From the NCBI GenBank assembly GCA_021151685.1, contig JAGKWS010000128.1, positions 1 through 10,956 of the forward strand: DNA of 10,956 nt. The letters run 5' to 3'. This DNA is from Chitinophagaceae bacterium. Its GTDB lineage: Bacteria > Bacteroidota > Bacteroidia > Chitinophagales > Chitinophagaceae. Below are positions 1 through 6,879 of the stretch, one piece after another; position 1 is the first letter of the stretch, and every line of letters begins with the position of its first letter. Under the pieces are notes generated by a model. It was given only the letters and a program-made list of their open reading frames with translations. It did no database searches and had not been told where the DNA came from. Position numbers and translations under genes: made by a program.

Positions 1-78
1 GTGACAGCCCCTGATGGTCATTACGGGCCCACCCGATGCCAGTGTCACCTTGTCGCCAGTGCTGAACGGTAATTTCAT
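1..78 (-). CDS. YodC/DUF2158-like small protein, N-terminal part only
   Basis: The reverse complement of the first 78 bases opens with ATG and reads MKLPFSTGDKVTLASGGPVM followed by TIRGCH before leaving the window. The pattern of a short basic start, a GDKV turn and an SGGPxMT box is the hallmark of the YodC/DUF2158 family, small single-domain proteins of about 60-90 residues whose molecular role is not established. Only 26 residues are visible, so the C-terminal part of the fold cannot be checked. A TAnnTTTG -7 box lies 16-23 bases upstream of the start, which supports this ATG. The gene points away from everything else shown here. The family call rests on one short motif. Confidence 0.65.
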   Translation of the reverse strand, partial: MKLPFSTGDKVTLASGGPVMTIRGCH

Positions 79-94
79 CGTATTAATTTTTTGT

Positions 95-102
95 CAAAAA
101 TA
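95..102 (-). promoter_or_regulatory. -7 promoter box for the DUF2158-like gene
   Basis: On the minus strand this reads TATTTTTG, an exact match to the Bacteroidota -7 consensus TAnnTTTG. It would place transcription start about 10-12 bases ahead of the ATG at 78. No TTTG is found at the expected -33 position. A small palindrome, CCCGTTTCGGG at 107-117, lies just upstream and could be an operator, but nothing else supports that. Confidence 0.45.
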
Positions 103-453
103 GAATCCCGTTTCGGGCTGTTGCCTGACGGTTGTCAACCTTTGGGCTGTTCTGTGTCAACTGGTTGCGGGTACGCAGCCCGGGTGCAGCACTGTTGTAT
201 ATAGCCAGAGCGCATTTTGCCGGGCTGGCATACCTATTTGTATGTATAGGCCACTGTACTACACGGGGGCAAAGCGTTCTCTACCATTATACTATGTGTG
301 CTGTAGTGCGCCGTAACTGGTTGGCAATATGCCATTGGCCTTACCACAATTGTCTTTGCCCCGGTACTGCCTACAATCATTACCGGTGCTGACGATGGTC
401 AGCAGGCCGGGGCAATGGTCGGGGTACTTTTGACCCATCAAAAACAAACAGAA
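103..453. other. Intergenic stretch with nested inverted repeats, no convincing gene
   Basis: These 350 bases separate two divergently transcribed genes. The only sizeable open frame (132-392, plus strand) needs a TTG start, is very rich in Cys, His, Tyr and Trp, and resembles no family I know, so I do not call it. The right half holds three inverted repeats: TTGCCCCGG at 356-364 pairs with 407-415, CCGGTA at 361-366 pairs with 381-386, and TGCTGAC at 387-393 pairs with 398-404 across a GATG loop. The first two share bases and are mutually exclusive. There is no U-tract, so this is not a classical terminator. It could be a degenerate REP-type element, a regulator-binding site or a structured leader. 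Confidence 0.4.
425..432 (+). promoter_or_regulatory. -7 promoter box for the small helical protein gene
   Basis: TACTTTTG matches the Bacteroidota -7 consensus TAnnTTTG exactly. It lies 21 bases ahead of the ATG at 454, giving a leader of about 17 bases. This favours 454 over the in-frame ATG at 415, which is upstream of the box. No clear -33 TTTG is present. Confidence 0.45.
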
Positions 454-837
454 ATGAAAAGAGTAAACGTATCACATGTATCGAATGAGCATAGCTATTG
501 GCTGAGGAGTCTGGCATTTTATAAAGCAGAACTGGAAACCCTGAAAGGCATACTGACAGAGGTTGCTGGTAAGAATACCGCAGCAGACGTAATGCGTCAG
601 GTCGAACACTTTGAGAATCAGTTTGCGATACAGCGCAACAACATAGACCAACTGGCGCACGACATACATGTAAATGTAGATGCTATTGCACAGCAGGTGC
701 AGGGCAATAACGCGGGCTATATAGACGGTGAGTTGCTTGGAACGCACAACGATTTGGGATACCGTTTCGAGATGGAAACCCGCATACTGATGGAATTGAT
801 ACAGTTCTTCCGCAAGTTCGCCGCTCAGTGGATGTAA
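454..837 (+). CDS. Conserved helical protein of unknown function
   Basis: This encodes 127 residues starting MKRVNVSHVSNEHSYWLRSL. I do not know a function for it. The sequence is almost entirely predicted helix, rich in Glu, Gln, Asn and aromatic residues, with no signal peptide, membrane segment or cysteine. It resembles small hypothetical proteins I associate with Bacteroidota that begin with an SNEH-x-xWLRSL-x-FYK stretch followed by a VEHFENQF segment, and it probably folds as a short helical bundle. The start at 454 is preferred because a TAnnTTTG box at 425-432 would exclude the in-frame ATG at 415. A strong terminator follows at 917-948, so the gene appears monocistronic and separate from the downstream defence operon. 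Composition matches the GC-richer core genes. Confidence 0.7.
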   Translation: MKRVNVSHVSNEHSYWLRSLAFYKAELETLKGILTEVAGKNTAADVMRQVEHFENQFAIQRNNIDQLAHDIHVNVDAIAQQVQGNNAGYIDGELLGTHNDLGYRFEMETRILMELIQFFRKFAAQWM

Positions 838-916
838 CTATAAACGAAAGACTGCCTGATAGATGAAAAGAAACATTAGACAGGCATAGAGATAACAGAT
901 ACATGGCAGTCATAGT

Positions 917-948
917 AAGGTCCCGGCATTGGTCGGGACCTTTTTTGT
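917..948 (+). terminator. Rho-independent terminator after the helical protein gene
   Basis: AAGGTCCCG at 917-925 pairs perfectly with CGGGACCTT at 934-942, and a G-T wobble can extend the stem inward. A run of T residues follows at 941-946. It ends the transcript of the gene at 454-837 and insulates it from the operon starting at 1090. Confidence 0.85.
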
Positions 949-1035
949 ATTGTTTTTTTGTAATAGCACATGCGGCTTTTTCCATGTTCGTGGGAGATAA
1001 ACATTCTGCAAACTGAGGATGCATATGTAAGTTCT

Positions 1036-1064
1036 TTTGCAGAAAAGCATTTACTTTACACTTG
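1036..1064 (+). promoter_or_regulatory. Candidate promoter of the Septu operon
   Basis: TTTG at 1036-1039 and TACACTTG at 1057-1064 approximate the Bacteroidota -33 and -7 elements (TTTG; TAnnTTTG). The -7 box has one mismatch and the spacing (17 bases) is slightly short. It would give a leader of about 19 bases before the ATG at 1090. Confidence 0.35.
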
Positions 1065-1089
1065 CCTATAAAAAGCAAAAAGTACCGTA

Positions 1090-2403
1090 ATGGAAGATAA
1101 CAAGTCAGTATATATTGGCAAATTAAAATTTGACAATTATAATTCTTTCATAGGAGAAAATATACTCAACCTCCTTGACAATAGTGGGCATTTGTATCAA
1201 TGGACTGTATTTCTGGGAAACAACAATACTGGTAAAACTAATTTGCTAAAAGCAGTTGCTGATCTTGAACCTCAGGCAGAAATATTTCCGGAAGAAAGTG
1301 TAAACAGAATACTTTATTGTCCTATTGATCTTTCTTTAAGCAGAACCAGCAAAAGTAACAAAACACCAAAAGCGTCAACATACATAGGTGCAAGTATAGT
1401 ATTTGAATCTGAAAAATCTTCTAATAACATATCAGATAAAGCCGTTGAGAAATTATTCCCTTATGAGGATTCAATTTTTGATTTTTGGGGATTTCGCCCT
1501 AATCAAGAGTGGGATGCATCAGACAATGACAATCTAAAGCATTTAAAAATATATGCTTATGGTGTAACTCGAAGAGCAGGAAATTCTGGCATTTCTGACA
1601 AATCTGAAGATGCTAATTCCGCTTCCCTTTTTAATCCGGATCATAAATTAACCAATATTGAAGAGTGGCTATTTCAGTTAAAATTTGCATCGCAAAATGG
1701 CCAACCATCAGCAGCGGCAAGATTAGAACTCATAAAGGATTTAGTTGTTAGTGAGATTTTCCCTGAAATATTGGATTTCCGGTTTACCACTACAGAGGAA
1801 CTCAGAAATTATATTGAATATGAAACGAAAGAAGGATGGTTTTTATTTGAGGAGTTAGGGTATGGATATCAAACCACTTTATCGTGGATAATTGATTTGT
1901 GTAAAAAGATGTTTGAACGATATCCTACATCGCCTAATCCTTTGCGAGAACCTGCAGTTGTGTTAGTAGATGAATTAGACCTGCACCTTCACCCCAAATG
2001 GCAGAAGTCGATAGTTGATTACTTAACCAATAATTTTATAGCTACACAATTTATAGTAACAACCCATAGTCCTCTATTGTTGCAAACAATTAAGAAGGTC
2101 AACCTCTTTCTTCTGCTTAAGAAAGAAAATGGCGTTCAAATTAAGCACATACCTATACAATCATTTGCGGGCTGGAGTGTAGAAGAGATTTTGAGTGAAG
2201 TAATGGAAATGGAAAATGAAATTTACAGCGAAAGGCATAATGAGCTATATGCAGCGTTCGACACAGCATTGGATAAGGAAGATTACCCTAAAGCTAAGGC
2301 CGCATTTGATAGCTTAATGGAAATATTACACCCCAATAGCCCGGAAAGGAAAATACTGAAACTACAGTTGTCTCAAATTACACCTGCAAATGATAAAGCT
2401 TGA
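1090..2403 (+). CDS. ptuA: Septu anti-phage system ATPase PtuA
   Basis: This 437-residue protein has the layout of an SMC/ABC-like AAA ATPase. The Walker A motif GNNNTGKT lies at 43-50, a signature-like GYGYQTT at 257-263, Walker B VVLVDELD at 290-297 with the catalytic acidic pair D294-E295, and the H-loop TTHSP at 324-328. A long insert lies between Walker A and the signature, as in AAA_21-type and OLD-like ATPases. The next gene overlaps it by 14 bases and encodes an HNH nuclease. That order and coupling is the Septu arrangement, in which PtuA forms a complex with the PtuB nuclease and restrains or licenses it, limiting phage growth. No reverse transcriptase or msr-msd is adjacent, so this is plain Septu rather than the retron-Ec78 version. 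The gene is AT-rich compared with its flanks, which suggests horizontal transfer. A stand-alone DNA-repair-type ATPase is the main alternative. Confidence 0.8.
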   Translation: MEDNKSVYIGKLKFDNYNSFIGENILNLLDNSGHLYQWTVFLGNNNTGKTNLLKAVADLEPQAEIFPEESVNRILYCPIDLSLSRTSKSNKTPKASTYIGASIVFESEKSSNNISDKAVEKLFPYEDSIFDFWGFRPNQEWDASDNDNLKHLKIYAYGVTRRAGNSGISDKSEDANSASLFNPDHKLTNIEEWLFQLKFASQNGQPSAAARLELIKDLVVSEIFPEILDFRFTTTEELRNYIEYETKEGWFLFEELGYGYQTTLSWIIDLCKKMFERYPTSPNPLREPAVVLVDELDLHLHPKWQKSIVDYLTNNFIATQFIVTTHSPLLLQTIKKVNLFLLLKKENGVQIKHIPIQSFAGWSVEEILSEVMEMENEIYSERHNELYAAFDTALDKEDYPKAKAAFDSLMEILHPNSPERKILKLQLSQITPANDKA

Positions 2404-3130
2404 ATTACCCCCTAAACCTGTCTCTTTTACTGATGAAATAGTTAAGGAATTAACTGAAAAATACAAAAGTGATGGTTCATCTGTTTGGAATGCACAATTT
2501 ATTCGAGATGCCGTTCTTGCTATTTCAAATAATAAGTGTTGTTATTCGGAAAGCAAGTTGAACGAGGAAGGTAAATACATGGAAATAGACCATTTTCATG
2601 CCAAGAAATACTTTCCAGATAAAGTTGTTGAATGGGGCAATTTGCTTCCGGCAAATAAAAAGTGTAATACAACTAAGGGGGAACACGATGTAACAAATGA
2701 ACCGATTGTTAACCCATGCCATGACGACCCTAAAGCGCATTTATACATTCTCAACTATAGGTTTTATCATAGAACACCAATGGGTAAAACCACAATTGAA
2801 GTTGTGGCACTAAATGACAGGCAACATTTTGTAAATAAACGAGCAGAGATTGGCTTTAAAGTGGTGGAGATTCTTGAGGACATCTATAATTATATTCAAG
2901 ACCCGCTATTGCTGCAATCGCAACCCAAAAAGAGACATGCAGTAAGAAGGTTTAAAGAACTGCTTCAGGAGGCCACAAGAGAAAATGAATATTCTGCGAC
3001 TATCTCCACAGTTATTCTGACTGAAGGATATTATGCACCAATTGAAAAATTCTTTGCTGAAAATGCCATGTGGGATATTGAACTTTCGGACTTAAAGTCT
3101 GAACTGCAATTTTGTTCACTGATAAAGTAA
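2390..3130 (+). CDS. ptuB: Septu anti-phage system HNH endonuclease PtuB
   Basis: This 246-residue protein carries an HNH (beta-beta-alpha-metal) nuclease core. The pair C50-C51 in NNKCCYSE opens it, followed by the EIDHFH box (65-70, likely catalytic H68), WGNLLPANKKCN (82-93) and NPCHDDP (109-114). This matches the TIGR02646-type HNH proteins paired with PtuA ATPases in Septu and retron-Ec78 systems. In the known system it is the effector that cuts nucleic acid. Its ATG overlaps the end of ptuA by 14 bases, so translation is probably coupled. The C-terminal 130 residues are mostly predicted helix and probably form the ATPase contact region. There is no signal peptide and no truncation. A bidirectional terminator follows about 65 bases later. 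Confidence 0.8.
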   Translation: MIKLELPPKPVSFTDEIVKELTEKYKSDGSSVWNAQFIRDAVLAISNNKCCYSESKLNEEGKYMEIDHFHAKKYFPDKVVEWGNLLPANKKCNTTKGEHDVTNEPIVNPCHDDPKAHLYILNYRFYHRTPMGKTTIEVVALNDRQHFVNKRAEIGFKVVEILEDIYNYIQDPLLLQSQPKKRHAVRRFKELLQEATRENEYSATISTVILTEGYYAPIEKFFAENAMWDIELSDLKSELQFCSLIK

Positions 3131-3195
3131 CATGGAAGCGACTGCACCATAGCGGCGAAGGTGTATAAAAAGTAACTGACATCTCAATAACCGTT

Positions 3196-3237
3196 ATAAA
3201 AAGATAGCCGTGCGGTGACGCACGGCTATCTTTTTAT
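3196..3237. terminator. Bidirectional terminator, 19-bp perfect inverted repeat
   Basis: A 19-bp perfect inverted repeat (3196-3214 with 3219-3237) encloses a GTGA tetraloop of the GNRA type. The core stem is GATAGCCGTGCG, with an A-run before it and a T-run after it, so either strand gives a stem followed by five U residues. It sits between the convergent ptuB and M3 peptidase genes and can stop both transcripts. Confidence 0.9.
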
Positions 3238-3252
3238 GGGGTAATGGAAGAA

Positions 3253-4983
3253 TTACTTCACACCCATCTCGCCCAGCGCACCGGCCACAAAACCAGCCAA
3301 TTCTTGTACATAAGCAGGTGTAAACCCAAAGCTTATACCTGCGGTTTCGTAAAGTTGTGGCAGGGTACGGGTGTAGCCAAGGCTTAGTGCGTCCATATAA
3401 TTGTTGAGTGCCTGTTCTTTGTTTTGGCGGTATTGCCGCCACATAGCCAGCGCACCCAACTGGGCTATGCCGTACTCTATGTAGTAGAACGGTACCTCGA
3501 ACAGGTGTAGTTGCTTCTGCCAGAAGTGGGTGCGGTATTCGGTATGTCCTTCCCAGTTCACAATGCCCGATGAGAATTCGGCCAATATAGCCATCCATGC
3601 TGCATCGCGCTGGGCCACTGTATGGCCGGGATGGGTGTAGAGCCAATGCTGAAATTTATCGATCGTAGCTATCCACGGCAATACGGTGATAATGCGTTCC
3701 AGTTCTTCTATCTGGGCACGGCGCAGTTCGGCCTCATTGGGGAAGAACACATCCCAATGCTCCATCGTAAAGAGTTCCATACTCATACTGGCCAGCTCGG
3801 CTATCTCCATAGGGTACTCCTTAAAGGCCGATAGTTGCAACGGGTGCGACAGGAACGAATGTACGGCATGGCCCCCTTCGTGCATCATGGTTATAACATC
3901 GCCCATGGTGCCGGCAGCATTCATAAAGATGAAGGGAACACCGGTCTCGGCCAGCGGGCAGTTATAGCCACCGGGGGCCTTGCCCTTGCGGCTTTCCAAA
4001 TCCAAACGCTCCATTTGCTGCATGGTGGTAATGCAACTGCTGAAGTATGGGTTGAGTTTGCTGAACACCGCTACCGATTTTTCGGCCAGTTCGGCCCCAT
4101 TGGCAAAGGGGTGCAAGGGTTGCACGCCTGCCGGCTCGGCATCACTATCCCACGGGCGCATTTCGGCAAGGCCCAGCCGCGCCTGCCTGTGGCGCAGCAA
4201 CATGGCTTGAAGGGGCACAATATGCTCTTTCACGGCCTCGTGAAACGCAAAACAATCTTCGGCCGTATAGTCGAAACGACCCAACTCGCGGAACTTATAG
4301 TCGCGATAATTATCGAAGCCGGCATTTACTGCTACCTGATGGCGCGTGGCCAGCAGTTTATCAAACAGTTCGTTCAGTTTGTCTTTGTCTTGCAGGCGGC
4401 GGGCAGCTACCTTGCCAAACACCAGCTCGCGCTGCGCCCTGTCGGGGCTTTGCAGCAGGCGGGCAGCCTGTTGCAGGGTATATTCCTTGCCATCTACCTC
4501 TATGCTCATTGCGCCCGATATAACACCATATTGCTGTGCCAGCAGGCTCAGTTCGGCCTGTAGGGGCACATTGGCTTCGCGGTACAGTTCGGCCGCATTG
4601 GCGGTAGACCGCAGGTAGGGGAAAAACTGATCCTTGTCTAACTGGCTGATAAAAGGCGACGCCAGCAGTTTCTGGTTCAGCGTAAATGAGTAGGGTTTTA
4701 TTTTAGGCTCTATCTCCATACAGAAGTAGGTAAAAGCTTCTTCGTATTCTTTGTTGGTGGTGTCGCAGGTCATGCGTATTTGCCGCCAACAAACGTCTTC
4801 GCTCACTACGGCTTCCAGCTCGCTTATGTCTTGCAGCCATTGCTGCAACTGTTCCATATTGTCTATGGCTCTTTCGGCCAGATTGTCGTACCATGGTTGC
4901 AGGGCTTCCCAGTTGGTTACAGTAAAATCGGCAGGCAAAAACTTACGTTCTCTTACCTGTAGCGGTTCAAATATGCGGCTCAT
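3253..4983 (-). CDS. M3 family oligoendopeptidase (PepF-like)
   Basis: This is a 576-residue zinc metallopeptidase that should cleave short cytosolic peptides; there is no signal peptide or membrane segment. The zinc site is HEGGHAVH at 368-375 (H368 and H372 ligands, E369 catalytic). A third ligand is probably E396 in EIAELAS, 24 residues further on, as expected in clan MA family M3. The later segment HTEYRTHFWQ and FYYIEYGIAQLGAL near 480-512 is the substrate-binding region typical of oligoendopeptidase F relatives. Length is normal for the family and the frame is intact. A promoter of the Bacteroidota type lies about 30 bases upstream of the ATG at 4983. The gene is monocistronic and belongs to the GC-richer core. 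Substrate preference cannot be predicted. Confidence 0.92.
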   Translation of the reverse strand: MSRIFEPLQVRERKFLPADFTVTNWEALQPWYDNLAERAIDNMEQLQQWLQDISELEAVVSEDVCWRQIRMTCDTTNKEYEEAFTYFCMEIEPKIKPYSFTLNQKLLASPFISQLDKDQFFPYLRSTANAAELYREANVPLQAELSLLAQQYGVISGAMSIEVDGKEYTLQQAARLLQSPDRAQRELVFGKVAARRLQDKDKLNELFDKLLATRHQVAVNAGFDNYRDYKFRELGRFDYTAEDCFAFHEAVKEHIVPLQAMLLRHRQARLGLAEMRPWDSDAEPAGVQPLHPFANGAELAEKSVAVFSKLNPYFSSCITTMQQMERLDLESRKGKAPGGYNCPLAETGVPFIFMNAAGTMGDVITMMHEGGHAVHSFLSHPLQLSAFKEYPMEIAELASMSMELFTMEHWDVFFPNEAELRRAQIEELERIITVLPWIATIDKFQHWLYTHPGHTVAQRDAAWMAILAEFSSGIVNWEGHTEYRTHFWQKQLHLFEVPFYYIEYGIAQLGALAMWRQYRQNKEQALNNYMDALSLGYTRTLPQLYETAGISFGFTPAYVQELAGFVAGALGEMGVK

Positions 4984-5012
4984 TATGTTGTTTGATATTG
5001 TTTTTGATACTG

Positions 5013-5043
5013 CAAATTACGGATGGCGGGCATGGTTGACAAA
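5013..5043 (-). promoter_or_regulatory. Promoter of the M3 peptidase gene
   Basis: On the minus strand TTTG (5040-5043) is followed after 20 bases by TAATTTG (5013-5019). This fits the Bacteroidota -33/-7 pattern with one base fewer in the -7 box. The predicted leader is about 25 bases. Confidence 0.5.
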
Positions 5044-5232
5044 GTTAAAAAATGCCCATAAGGGTATCTGTCGCTCATTGTAGTGCCGCGGCAATAGCAT
5101 GGGCACATTTATTCTGTTGCCAATGCGAGAAAAGCCCACACATTCGATTGGATACAATAAATATTCCTGTTATATCTATAAAACTAATTGGTTCGGTTGA
5201 CAATTCCATTTTTTTCCTTGTGCGGCTGGTAG

Positions 5233-5240
5233 TATATTTG
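5233..5240 (+). promoter_or_regulatory. -7 promoter box with no ORF behind it
   Basis: TATATTTG is an exact TAnnTTTG match, preceded by a T-rich tract where a -33 element would sit. No protein-coding frame follows; the first ATG (5259) gives only ATG GGT TAG. A strong terminator begins 34 bases downstream, so the box probably drives a short RNA. Confidence 0.5.
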
Positions 5241-5246
5241 CAGCAA

Positions 5247-5309
5247 GTTGTGAATTTAATGGGTTAGTAAGTAAGAGCTGCCGGATTCCTCTGGCGGCTC
5301 TGTTTTTTT
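5247..5309 (+). ncRNA. Candidate small RNA of about 63 nt
   Basis: This is the stretch between the -7 box at 5233-5240 and the end of the T-run at 5309. It comprises an AU-rich single-stranded-looking 5' part of about 27 nt and a terminator hairpin whose apical loop reads AUUCCU and is pyrimidine-rich. It lies in the 380-base gap between the M3 peptidase and glucosaminidase genes, on the strand opposite to both, so it is not the end or leader of either gene. The evidence is only the promoter-terminator spacing; I do not recognise an RNA family. It could instead be what remains of a deleted gene. Confidence 0.4.
5274..5309 (+). terminator. Rho-independent terminator ending the candidate small RNA
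   Basis: AGAGCTGCC (5274-5282) pairs with GGCGGCTCT (5293-5301) with a single G-T wobble, and two more inner pairs are possible. Seven T residues follow at 5303-5309. The minus strand lacks a T-run, so the terminator works on the plus strand only and does not serve the flanking minus-strand genes. Confidence 0.8.
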
Positions 5310-5366
5310 AGTTACAAGTAGCAACCCGCTTATTTCTTACCACAGTTTCCATTTCATTTCAGGCAG

Positions 5367-5840
5367 TCATCGTGTAGCGGACAACATATTCAGTATGTGC
5401 TGCTCCCACTCGGCAGGGCATTCCGAATAGCCACAATGGCTCAGTGCCCTTACCCATGCTTTAGGGTCGGTATTGTTGCGCAGGCGGGCATAAAACTTCT
5501 TGTGCGATATCAGCTCGCAGAAGTCTATGTAAGATGCATATTCGTTGTCGTACTGTTTGTAACGGCTTTTGTTGCCACGGCGGTTGATGTATTTATTTTC
5601 GCCCACCATACCAAAGTGATTATTGAGCACCCGTGCTACGGGGGCTTCACCTGCGGCCGACTCTACCGTTGCCACGGCCAATATTACCGATGCGGGAATG
5701 CCGTAGTGGGCTGCGAGCAGAGAGGCAAACAGACGATGATTGGTAATGTAGGCACTTTGCTGCGCTACGGCACTTTGGGCCACCAGCCCAAACAGCATAA
5801 TAATGAACAACCTCTTTATCATCTTTTTTACCATAAGCAC
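5367..5840 (-). CDS. Secreted glucosaminidase-domain protein (peptidoglycan hydrolase)
   Basis: This 157-residue protein begins with a signal peptide: basic MVKKMIKR, a hydrophobic stretch, then AVA before QQ, with cleavage likely after residue 26. The rest is a minimal glucosaminidase domain (PF01832 type). ILAVATVESAAGE at 53-65 contains the presumed catalytic E60, NNHFGMVG at 73-80 is the conserved turn, and SRYKQYDNEYASYIDF at 92-107 is the substrate-cleft segment. It should cleave the glycan strands of peptidoglycan in the periplasm. C136 and C141 could form a disulfide. There is no LysM or SH3 wall-binding domain, so it is the short form. ATG codons at residues 1, 3 and 7 are all possible starts; residue 3 or 7 gives a tidier signal peptide. 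A TATTTTTG box lies upstream. Confidence 0.82.
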   Translation of the reverse strand: MLMVKKMIKRLFIIMLFGLVAQSAVAQQSAYITNHRLFASLLAAHYGIPASVILAVATVESAAGEAPVARVLNNHFGMVGENKYINRRGNKSRYKQYDNEYASYIDFCELISHKKFYARLRNNTDPKAWVRALSHCGYSECPAEWEQHILNMLSATR

Positions 5841-5870
5841 AGTATTTTAGATAACAGCAAAAGGGTATTT

Positions 5871-5878
5871 CAAAAATA
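5871..5878 (-). promoter_or_regulatory. -7 promoter box for the glucosaminidase gene
   Basis: The minus strand reads TATTTTTG, an exact TAnnTTTG match, about 30 bases ahead of the ATG cluster at 5840-5822. No good -33 TTTG is seen. The region is very AT-rich, so a chance match is possible. Confidence 0.4.
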
Positions 5879-5935
5879 ATATATTTTTTCGATAGGTATT
5901 GCAGGTGTAATGTTAAATGCAAGTAGTGCAGGCAT

Positions 5936-6766
5936 TTATCCGGGTTGCATTTGCGCCACCAAACATGCCATTTCTTTTGCTATACCATATACATAATCGG
6001 TGTCCCCAGTTCTCGCTACCCAGCGTACCCCCCTTATAGCATTGGTAAGAAATACTTCGGTGGCTAGTGTCAATTCAGCAGGGTCAAACGGCTTTTCTAC
6101 AATGCTTCCCACTTTTTGTAACAGTGCCCCCCTCATTACGCCGGCAATACAGCCCTCCGGCAGCGGCGGTGTATACACTACACCATCCCTCACCCAAAAC
6201 ACATTGGCCACCACACTATCGGTAATGCGGCCATACTGATTCAGTACCAGTGCATCGTTCCACTTATTTTGCCGTGCCTGCCGTGCGGCCGTGGCATACA
6301 CAAGTGCATTGGCTGTTTTCAGGTTACAGAGCATGTCGGTACTTTTTGCCAGCCCTGTAGCAACACCCACTACCAGGCCATTAATGTTCAGTGTTACATC
6401 ATGCTCCTGTAGCGGATAGCACTCTATAAGGTAGTGTAGTTGCGGTTCATCGGGGCCAAATATACCCCCGTTGCCCCCAAACACCTGTAGCCGCACCCGG
6501 CATAGTTGCTGCCACCCGTTGCGGCGCACGGTGCGTAGTACCTGCTCTTGCAGCATAGCCGGTGTAAACAATGGCGGCACTACATACCCAAGCTGTGCCA
6601 GCCCACCAAACAGCCGCTGCCAGTGTGCATGGGCCAGCCTGATATGCCCGTTTTGCACCAGCATGGTCTCGAATAAGCCATTGCCATAGCGGAATGCAGT
6701 GTTGGATAAAGGTAAAACCGTTGCAGTGGCATTGGCTATTATTCCGTTATAGTTTACAAATGACAT
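5936..6766 (-). CDS. Class IV aminotransferase / aminodeoxychorismate lyase-like PLP enzyme
   Basis: From the chosen ATG this gives 276 residues beginning MSFVNYNG, the normal length for PLP fold-type IV enzymes. Motifs in order are AFRYGNGLFETM (24-35), the PLP lysine K150 in LCNLKTANAL, the ITDSVVANVFWV strand (181-192) that binds the cofactor phosphate region, PLPEGCIAGVMR (201-212), and EVFLTNAIRGVRWV (237-250). Candidate activities are branched-chain amino-acid transamination or 4-amino-4-deoxychorismate lyase (folate synthesis). The short length and the LKTANAL context lean towards the lyase-like branch, but I cannot decide. The frame is open upstream to 6871, but residues there look unlike the family, and a TACCTTTG promoter box lies inside that extension, so 6766 is the better start. 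The product is cytosolic. Confidence 0.85.
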   Translation of the reverse strand: MSFVNYNGIIANATATVLPLSNTAFRYGNGLFETMLVQNGHIRLAHAHWQRLFGGLAQLGYVVPPLFTPAMLQEQVLRTVRRNGWQQLCRVRLQVFGGNGGIFGPDEPQLHYLIECYPLQEHDVTLNINGLVVGVATGLAKSTDMLCNLKTANALVYATAARQARQNKWNDALVLNQYGRITDSVVANVFWVRDGVVYTPPLPEGCIAGVMRGALLQKVGSIVEKPFDPAELTLATEVFLTNAIRGVRWVARTGDTDYVYGIAKEMACLVAQMQPG

Positions 6767-6789
6767 AAAATGCAGCGTATTGACCGTGG

Positions 6790-6797
6790 CAAAGGTA
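6790..6797 (-). promoter_or_regulatory. -7 promoter box for the class IV aminotransferase gene
   Basis: The minus strand reads TACCTTTG, an exact TAnnTTTG match, with a predicted leader of about 18 bases before the ATG at 6766. It decides the start in favour of the shorter protein. A -33 TTTG is not evident. Confidence 0.5.
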
Positions 6798-6879
6798 GGG
6801 TTTACCAAGCCGGTAGTACATGATACCCTGCCGCTGCCTTGCGCATCATAGGGGCAGGGTACCAACGGCAATGTATTGG

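Noticed and set aside
132..392. 86-codon plus-strand frame in the left intergenic region
   Set aside because: It has a TTG start, residue composition unlike a real protein, no ribosome site and no recognisable motif.
415..453. Upstream in-frame ATG extending the helical protein by 13 residues
   Set aside because: An exact -7 box at 425-432 lies downstream of this ATG, so the mRNA probably starts after it.
3835..4563. 242-codon plus-strand open frame opposite the M3 peptidase
   Set aside because: It is an antisense shadow of a well-supported GC-rich gene with no domain and no promoter.
5914..5938. TAAATGC/GCATTTA inverted repeat at the end of the class IV aminotransferase gene
   Set aside because: The stem is weak and AT-rich with an 11-base loop and no U-tract, so I do not call it a terminator.
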